Part shown: one piece after another, positions 55,930 to 64,000 of the stretch
How the letters are laid out: the number at the start of each line of letters is the position of its first letter
How positions within the stretch are numbered: the stretch's first letter is position 1
NCBI RefSeq assembly: GCF_051014685.1
Contig: NW_027478878.1
Coordinates: 1-64,000, forward strand
Length of the DNA stretch: 64,000 nt
From: Ptiloglossa arizonensis
Taxonomy: Eukaryota > Arthropoda > Insecta > Hymenoptera > Colletidae
Direction of reading: 5' to 3'
Position numbers and translations under genes: made by a program
The notes under the pieces: model-generated
Told to the model about the DNA's origin: nothing
The model's database searches: none
The model's input: only the letters and a program-made list of their open reading frames with translations

Positions 55930-58040
55930 TATACGTTATAAGTTATACGTTATACGTTATACGTTATACGTTATACATTATGCGTTATACGCTATACGTA
56001 ATGCGTTATAGGTCATACCTTATACGTGATACGTCATACGTTATACGTTATACGTGATACGTTATACGTTATACGTTATACGTTATACGTTGTACGTTAT
56101 ACGTTATATGTAATATGTAATACGTTATACGTTGTACGCTATACGTTATACGTTACACGTTATACGTTATACATTACACGTTATACGTTATACGTTATGC
56201 GTTATACGTTATGCGTTATACGTTATACGTTATACGTTATACGTTATACGTTATACGTTATACGTTATACGTTATACGTTATACGTTGTACGTTATACGT
56301 TATACGTTATACGTTATACGTTATACGTTATACGTTAAACGTTATACGTTATACGTTATACGTTATACGTTATACGATATACGTTATACGTTAAACGTTG
56401 TACGTTATACGTTATACGTTATACGTTATACGTTATACGTTATACGTTAAACGTTATACGTTATACGTTATACGTTATACGTTATACGTTATACGTTGTA
56501 CGTTATACGTTGTAAGTTATACGTTGTACGTTATACGTTATACGTTATACGTTATACGTTATACGTTATACGTTATACGTTATACGTTATACGTTATACG
56601 TTATACGTTATACGTTATACGTTATACGTTATACGTTATACGTTATACGTTAAACGTTAGACGTTATATGTTCTACGTTATACGTTGTACGTTATACGTT
56701 ATATGTAATATGTAATACGTTATACGTTATACGCTGTACGTTATACGTTACACGTTATACGTTATACGTTATGCGTTATACGTTATGCGTTACACGTTAT
56801 ACGTTATACGTTATACGTTATACGTTATACGTTATACGCTATACGTTATACGTTATACGTTAAACGTTATACGTTATACGTTATACGTTATACGTTATAC
56901 GATATACGTTATACGTTAAACGTTGTACGTTATACGTTATACGTTATACGTTATACGTTATACGTTATACGTTATAAGTTATACGTTATACGTTATACGT
57001 TATACGTTATACATTATGCGTTATACGCTATACGTAATGCGTTATAGGTCATACCTTATACGTGATACGTCATACGTTATACGTTATACGTGACACGTTA
57101 TACGTTATACGTTATACGTTATACGTTGTACGTTATACGTTATATGTAATATGTAATACGTTATACGTTGTACGCTATACGTTATACGTTACACGTTATA
57201 CGTTATACATTACACGTTATACGTTATACGTTATGCGTTATACGTTATGCGTTATACGTTATACGTTATACGTTATACGTTATACGTTATACGTTATACG
57301 TTATACGTTATACGTTATACGTTATACGTTGTACGTTATACGTTATACGTTATACGTTATACGTTATACGTTATACGTTAAACGTTATACGTTATACGTT
57401 ATACGTTATACGATATACGTTATACGTTAAACGTTGTACGTTATACGTTATACGTTATACGTTATACGTTATACGTTATACGTTAAACGTTATACGTTAT
57501 ACGTTATACGTTATACGTTATACGTTATACGTTGTACGTTATACGTTGTAAGTTATACGTTGCACGTTATACGTTATACGTTATACGTTATACGTTATAC
57601 GTTATACGTTATACGTTATACGTTATACGTTATACGTTATACGTTATACGTTATACGTTATACGTTATACGTTATACGTTATACGTTATACGTTATACGT
57701 TATACGTTATACGTTATACGTTAAACGTTAGACGTTATATGTTCTACGTTATACGTTGTACGTTATACGTTATATGTAATATGTAATACGTTATACGTTA
57801 TACGTTATACGCTGTACGTTATACGTTACACGTTATACGTTATACGTTATGCGTTATACGTTATGCGTTACACGTTATACGTTATACGTTATACGTTATA
57901 CGTTATACGTTATACGCTATACGTTATACGTTATACGTTAAACGTTATACGTTATACGTTATACGTTATACGATATACGTTATACGTTAAACGTTGTACG
58001 TTATACGTTATACGTTATACGTTATACGTTATACGTTATA
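55930..58040 (+). repeat. Higher-order repeat, 1,036-bp period, two copies
   Basis: Landmarks repeat with an offset of 1,036 bp (148 monomers): 56008/57044, 56026/57062, 56132/57168 and 56398/57434. The offset grows to about 1,071-1,078 bp at the right end, again by whole monomers. The unit is related to the 36.4-37.2 kb block. Confidence 0.75.
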
Positions 58041-58219
58041 CGTTAAACGTTATACGTTATACGTTATACGTTATACGTTATACGTTATACGTTATACGTT
58101 ATACGTTATACGTTGTACGTTATACGTTGTAAGTTATAGGTTGTACGTTATACGTTATACGTTATACGTTATACGTTATACGTTATACGTTATACGTTAT
58201 ACGTTATACGTTATACGTT

Positions 58220-61200
58220 ATGCGTTATACGTTATACGTTATACGTTATACGTTATATGTTAAACGTTATACGTTATACGTTATACGTTATACGATATAC
58301 GTTATACGTTATACGTTGTACGTTATACGTTATACGTTATACGTTATACGTTATACGTTATACGTTATACGTTATACGTTATACGTTATACGTTATACGT
58401 TATACGTTATACGTTATACGTTGTACGTTATACGTTATATGTAATATGTAATACGTTATACGTTATACGCTATACGGTATACGTTACACGCTATACGTTA
58501 TACGTTATGCGTTATACGTTATGCGTTATACGTTATACGTTATACGTTATACGTTATACGTTATACGTTATACGTTATACGTTATACGTTATACGTTATT
58601 CGTTATACGTTATACGTAATACGTTATACGTTATGCGTTATACGTTATACGTTATACGTTATACGTTATACGTTATACGTTAAACGTTATACGTTATACG
58701 TTATACGTTATACGATATACGTTATACGTTATACGTTGTACGTTATACGTTATACGTTATACGTTATACGTTATACGTTATACGTTATACGTTATACGTT
58801 ATACGTTATACGTTATACGTTATACGTTATACGTTATACGTTGTACGTTATACGTTATATGTATATGTAATACGTTATACGTTATACGTTATACGTTATA
58901 CGTTATACGTTATACGTTATACGTTATACGTTATACGTTATACGTTATACGTTGTACGTTATACGTTATACGTTATACGTTATACGTTATGCATTATACG
59001 TTATACGTTATACGTTATACGTTATACGTTATTCGTTATACGTTAAACGTTATACGTTATACGTTATACGTTATACGTTACTCGTTATACGTAATATGTA
59101 ATACGTTTTACGTTATAAGTTATACGTTATACGTTATACGTTATACGTTATACGTTATACGTTATACGTTATACGTTATACGTTATACGTTATACGTTAT
59201 ACGTTATACGTTATACGTTATACGTTATACGTTATACGTTGTACGTTATACGTTATATGTAATATGTAATACGTTATACGTTATACGTTAAACGTTAGAC
59301 GTTATACGTTATACGTTATACGTTGTACGTTATACTTTATATGTAATATGTAATACGTTATACGTTATACGCTATACGTTATACGTTACACGTTATACGT
59401 TATACGTTATGCATTATACGTTATGCGTTATACGTTATACGTTATACGTTATACGTTATACGTTATACGTTATACGTTATACGTTATACGTTATACGTTG
59501 TACGTTATACGTTATATGTAATATGTAATACGTTATACGTTATACGCTATACGTTATACGTTACACGTTACACGTTATTCGTTATGCGTTATACGTTATG
59601 CGTTATACGTTATACGTTATACGTTATACGTTATACGTTATACGTTATACGTTATACGTTATACGTTATACGTTATTCGTTATACGTTATACGTAATACG
59701 TTATACGTTATACGTTAGACGTTATACGTTGTACGTTATACGTTAAACGTTAGACGTTATATGTTATACGTTATACGTTGTACGTTATACGTTATATGTA
59801 ATATGTAATACGTTATACGTTATACGCTATACGTTATACGTTACACGTTATACGTTATACGTTATGCGTTATACGTTATGCGTTATACGTTATACGTTAT
59901 ACGTTATACTATATACGTTATTCGTTATACGTTATACGTAATACGTTATACGTTATACGTTATACGTTATACGTTATACGTTATACCTTATACGTTATAC
60001 GTTAAACGTTATACGTTATACGTTATACGTTATACGATATACGTTATACGTTATACGTTGTACGTTATACGTTATACGTTGTACGTTATACGTTATATGT
60101 AATATGTAATACGTTATACGTTATACGCTATACGTTATACGTTACACGTTATACGTTATACGTTATACGTTATGCATTATACGTTATGCGTTATACGTTA
60201 TACATTATACGTTATACGTTATACGTTATACGTTATACGTTATACGTTATACGTTGTACGTTATACGTTATATGTAATATGTAATACGTTATACGTTATA
60301 CGCTATACGTTATACGTTACACGTTATACGTTATTCGTTATGCGTTATACGTTATGCGTTATACGTTATACGTTATACGTTATACGTTATACGTTATACG
60401 TTATACGTTATACGTTATACGTTATACGTTATACGTTATTCGTTATACGTTATACGTAATACGTTATACGTTATACGTTAGACGTTATACGTTGTACGTT
60501 ATACGTTAAACGTTAGACGTTATATTTTATACGTTATACGTTGTACGTTATACGTTATATGTAATATGTAATACGTTATACGTTATACGCTATACGGTAT
60601 ACGTTACACGTTATACGTTATACGTTATGCGTTATACGTTATGCGTTATACGTTATACGTTATACGTTATACGATATACGTTATTCGTTATACGTTATAC
60701 GTAATACGTTATACGTTATACGTTATACGTTATACGTTATACGTTATACGTTATACGTTATACGTTATGCATTATACGTTATACGTTATACGTTATACGT
60801 TATACGTTATTCGTTATACGTTAAACGTTATACGTTATACGTTATACGTTACTCGTTATACGTAATATGTAATACGTTTTACGTTATAAGTTGTACGTTA
60901 TACGTTATACGTTATACGTTATACGTTATACGTTATACGTTATACGTTATACGTTATACGTTATACGTTATACGTTATACGTTATACGTTATACGTTATA
61001 CGTTATACGTTATACGTTATACGTTATACGTTATACTTTATACGTTATACGTTATACGTTATACGTTGTACGTTATACGTTATATGTAATATGTAATGCG
61101 TTATACGTTATACGTTAAACGTTAGACGTTATACGTTATACGTTATACGTTGTACGTTATACTTTATATGTAATATGTAATACGTTATACGTTATACGCT

Positions 61201-61956
61201 ATACGTTATACGTTACACGTTATACGTTATACGTTATGCATTATACGTTATGCGTTATACGTTATACGTTATACGTTATACGTTATACGTTATACGTTAT
61301 ACGTTATACGTTATACGTTGTACGTTATACGTTATATGTAATATGTAATACGTTATACGTTATACGCTATACGTTATACGTTACACGTTATACGTTATTC
61401 GTTATGCGTTATACGTTATGCGTTATACGTTATACGTTATACGTTATACGTTATACGTTATACGTTATACGTTATACGTTATACGTTATACGTTATTCGT
61501 TATACGTTATACGTAATACGTTATACGTTATACGTTAGACGTTATACGTTGTACGTTATACGTTAAACGTTAGACGTTATATGTTATACGTTATACGTTG
61601 TACGTTATACGTTATATGTAATATGTAATACGTTATACGATATACGCTATACGTTATACGTTACACGTTATACGTTATACGTTATGCGTTATACGTTATG
61701 CGTTATACGTTATACGTTATACGTTATACGATATACGTTATTCGTTATACGTTATACGTAATACGTTATACGTTATACGTTATACGTTATACGTTATACG
61801 TTATACGTTATACGTTATACGTTAAACGTTAAACGTTATACGTTATACGTTATACGTTATACGTTATACGTTATACGTTATACGTTATACGTTATACGTT
61901 ATTCGTTATACGATATACGTTATTCGTTATACGTTATACGTAATACGTTATACGTT
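58220..61956 (+). repeat. Partial paralog of the 41.6-49 kb satellite block
   Basis: Strings at 58220 and 58989 match those at 41623 and 44542. The second offset (14,447 bp) is one short of a multiple of 7, because a single base is missing from the ATATGTA-ATATGTA pair near 58866. The deletion marks this copy as a separate lineage from the two tandem copies. Confidence 0.65.
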
Positions 61957-63870
61957 ATACGTTATACGTTATACGTTATACGTTATACGTTATACGTTAT
62001 ACGTTAAACGTTATACGTTATACGTTATACGTTATACGATATACGTTATACGTTATACGTTGTACGTTATACGTTATACGTTATACGTTATACGTTCTAC
62101 GTTATACGTTATACGTTAAACGTTATACGTTATACGTTATGCGTTATACGTTATACGTTATACGTTATGCGTTATACGTTATACGTTATACGTTATACGT
62201 TATACGTTATACGTTATGCGTTATACGCTATACGTTATGCGTTATAGGTCATACCTTATACGTGATACGTCATACGTTATACGTTACACGTGATACGTTA
62301 TACGTTATACGTTATACGTTATAGGTTGTACGTTATACGTTATATGTAATATGTAATATGTTATACGTTATACGCTATACGTTATACGTTACACGTTGTA
62401 CGTTATACGTTATGGGTTATACGTTATGCGTTATGCGTTATACGTTATACGTTATACGTTATACGTTATACGTTATACGTTATATAATACGTTATACGTT
62501 ATACGTTATACGTTATACGTTATACGTTATACGTTATACGTTATACGTTATACGTTATACGTTATACGTTATACGTTAAACGTTGTACGTTATACGTTAT
62601 ACGTTATACGTTATACGTTAAACGTTATACGTTATACGTTATGCGTTATAGGATATACGTTATACGTTATACGTTGTACGTTATACATTATACGTTATGC
62701 GTTATACGTCATGCGATATACGTTATACGTTATTCGTTATACGTTATACGTTAAACGTTGTACGTTATACGTTACACGTTATACAGTATACGTTATGCGT
62801 TATACGCTATACGTTATGCGTTATAGGATATACGTTATGCGTTATAGGATATACGTTATACTTTATACGTTGTACGTTATACGTTATACGTTATACGTTA
62901 GACGTTGTACGTTATACGTTATACGTTATACGTTATACGTTATACGTTATACGTTATACGTTAAACGTTATACGTTATACGTTATACGTTATACGATATA
63001 CGTTATACGTTATACGTTGTACGTTATACGTTATACGTTATACGTTATACGTTCTACGTTATACGTTATACGTTAAACGTTATACGTTATACGTTATGCG
63101 TTATACGTTATACGTTATACGTTATGCGTTATACGTTATACGTTATACGTTATACGTTATACGTTATACGTTATGCGTTATACGCTATACGTTATGCGTT
63201 ATAGGTCATACCTTATACGTGATACGTCATACGTTATACGTTACACGTGATACGTTATACGTTATACGTTATACGTTATAGGTTGTACGTTATACGTTAT
63301 ATGTAATATGTAATATGTTATACGTTATACGCTATACGTTATACGTTACACGTTGTACGTTATACGTTATGGGTTATACGTTATGCGTTATGCGTTATAC
63401 GTTATACGTTATACGTTATACGTTATACGTTATACGTTATATAATACGTTATACGTTATACGTTATACGTTATACGTTATACGTTATACGTTATACGTTA
63501 TACGTTATACGTTATACGTTATACGTTATACGTTAAACGTTGTACGTTATACGTTATACGTTATACGTTATACGTTAAACGTTATACGTTATACGTTATG
63601 CGTTATAGGATATACGTTATACGTTATACGTTGTACGTTATACATTATACGTTATGCGTTATACGTCATGCGATATACGTTATACGTTATTCGTTATACG
63701 TTATACGTTAAACGTTGTACGTTATACGTTACACGTTATACAGTATACGTTATGCGTTATACGCTATACGTTATGCGTTATAGGATATACGTTATGCGTT
63801 ATAGGATATACGTTATACTTTATACGTTGTACGTTATACGTTATACGTTATACGTTAGACGTTGTACGTT
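61957..63870 (+). repeat. 957-bp tandem repeat, two copies, phase-shifted
   Basis: Landmarks at 62094/63051, 62139/63096, 62358/63315, 62697/63654 and 62861/63818 are 957 bp apart. 957 is 136 monomers plus 5 nt: each copy contains one out-of-phase ATATA insertion (near 62484 and 63441). The insertion therefore predates the duplication. Boundaries are approximate. Confidence 0.8.
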
Positions 63871-64000
63871 ATACGTTATACGTTATACGTTATACGTTAT
63901 ACGTTATACGTTATACGTTATACGTTATACGTTATACGTTATACGTTATACGTTATACGTAATACGTTATACGTTATGCGTTATACGATATACGTTATAC

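Larger units (their letters stand above)
32643..64000 (+). repeat. ATACGTT heptamer satellite, right array
   Basis: This continuation of the same satellite, in the same orientation, holds about 4,480 monomers and leaves the window at its right end. Its first 200 bp continue the variant string interrupted at 25088. Segments at 33465-33600 and 37155-37300 repeat the uninterrupted junction string. Phase slips are rare: a 1-nt deletion near 58866 and an ATATA insertion near 62484 (repeated near 63441). No genes are visible. Confidence 0.97.

Noticed and set aside
32691..63962. Long plus-strand open frames in the right array, some identical to others kilobases away
   Set aside because: Same artefact. 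The identity reflects satellite higher-order repeats, not gene duplication.
1..64000. CRISPR array
   Set aside because: The repeats are contiguous 7-mers with no unique spacers, and the context is eukaryotic.

Overview
The window is insect-like nuclear DNA, most likely from a hymenopteran. The evidence is a first coding exon that matches the insect outspread / MPRIP family, a CpG-rich gene-proximal region of the kind seen in bees and ants, and a complete-length R1-clade non-LTR retrotransposon. The order-level call is inference. Nothing looks bacterial.

About 56.4 kb of the 64 kb is one simple satellite with a 7-bp monomer, ATACGTT. It runs in the same orientation on both sides (1-25088 and 32643-64000), roughly 8,000 monomers. 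Long open frames there are artefacts: 7 is 1 mod 3, so all three plus-strand frames read the same stop-free heptapeptide IRYTLYV. Monomer variants such as GTACGTT, ATGCGTT, ACACGTT, ATACGCT, AGACGTT, ATATGTA and AAACGTT are arranged in conserved strings. These strings define higher-order repeats with periods of about 5.39-5.41 kb (1.6-12.4 kb), about 1.7 kb (19.4-24.5 kb), 4,032 bp (33.7-41.1 kb), 5,586 bp (44.4-55.3 kb), 1,036 bp (55.9-58 kb) and 957 bp (62-63.9 kb). All periods except the last are multiples of 7.

The only unique DNA is 25089-32642. It has three parts: (i) a 1.06-kb promoter/5'UTR-like stretch with a TATA box and four tandem GGATTA sites; (ii) the outspread-like first coding exon (26149-26442) and about 100 bp of intron-like sequence; (iii) a 6.1-kb R1-clade element with a CCHC gag-like ORF1, an endonuclease + reverse transcriptase ORF2 joined through a TAATG stop/start overlap, a 3'UTR of serial hairpins, and an 18-nt poly(A). 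ORF1 and ORF2 each carry one frame break, both in homopolymer runs.

The main discovery is that the whole 7.55-kb block, host exon included, is flanked by the same 14-bp sequence ATACGTTATACGCT. The satellite variant pattern is continuous once the block and one 14-mer are removed, and uninterrupted versions of that junction occur elsewhere in the window (for example 17420-17600). The host promoter/exon and the retroelement therefore appear to have entered the satellite in one target-primed event. This would be a 5' transduction, or a template-switch chimera, carried by an R1-clade retrotransposon.
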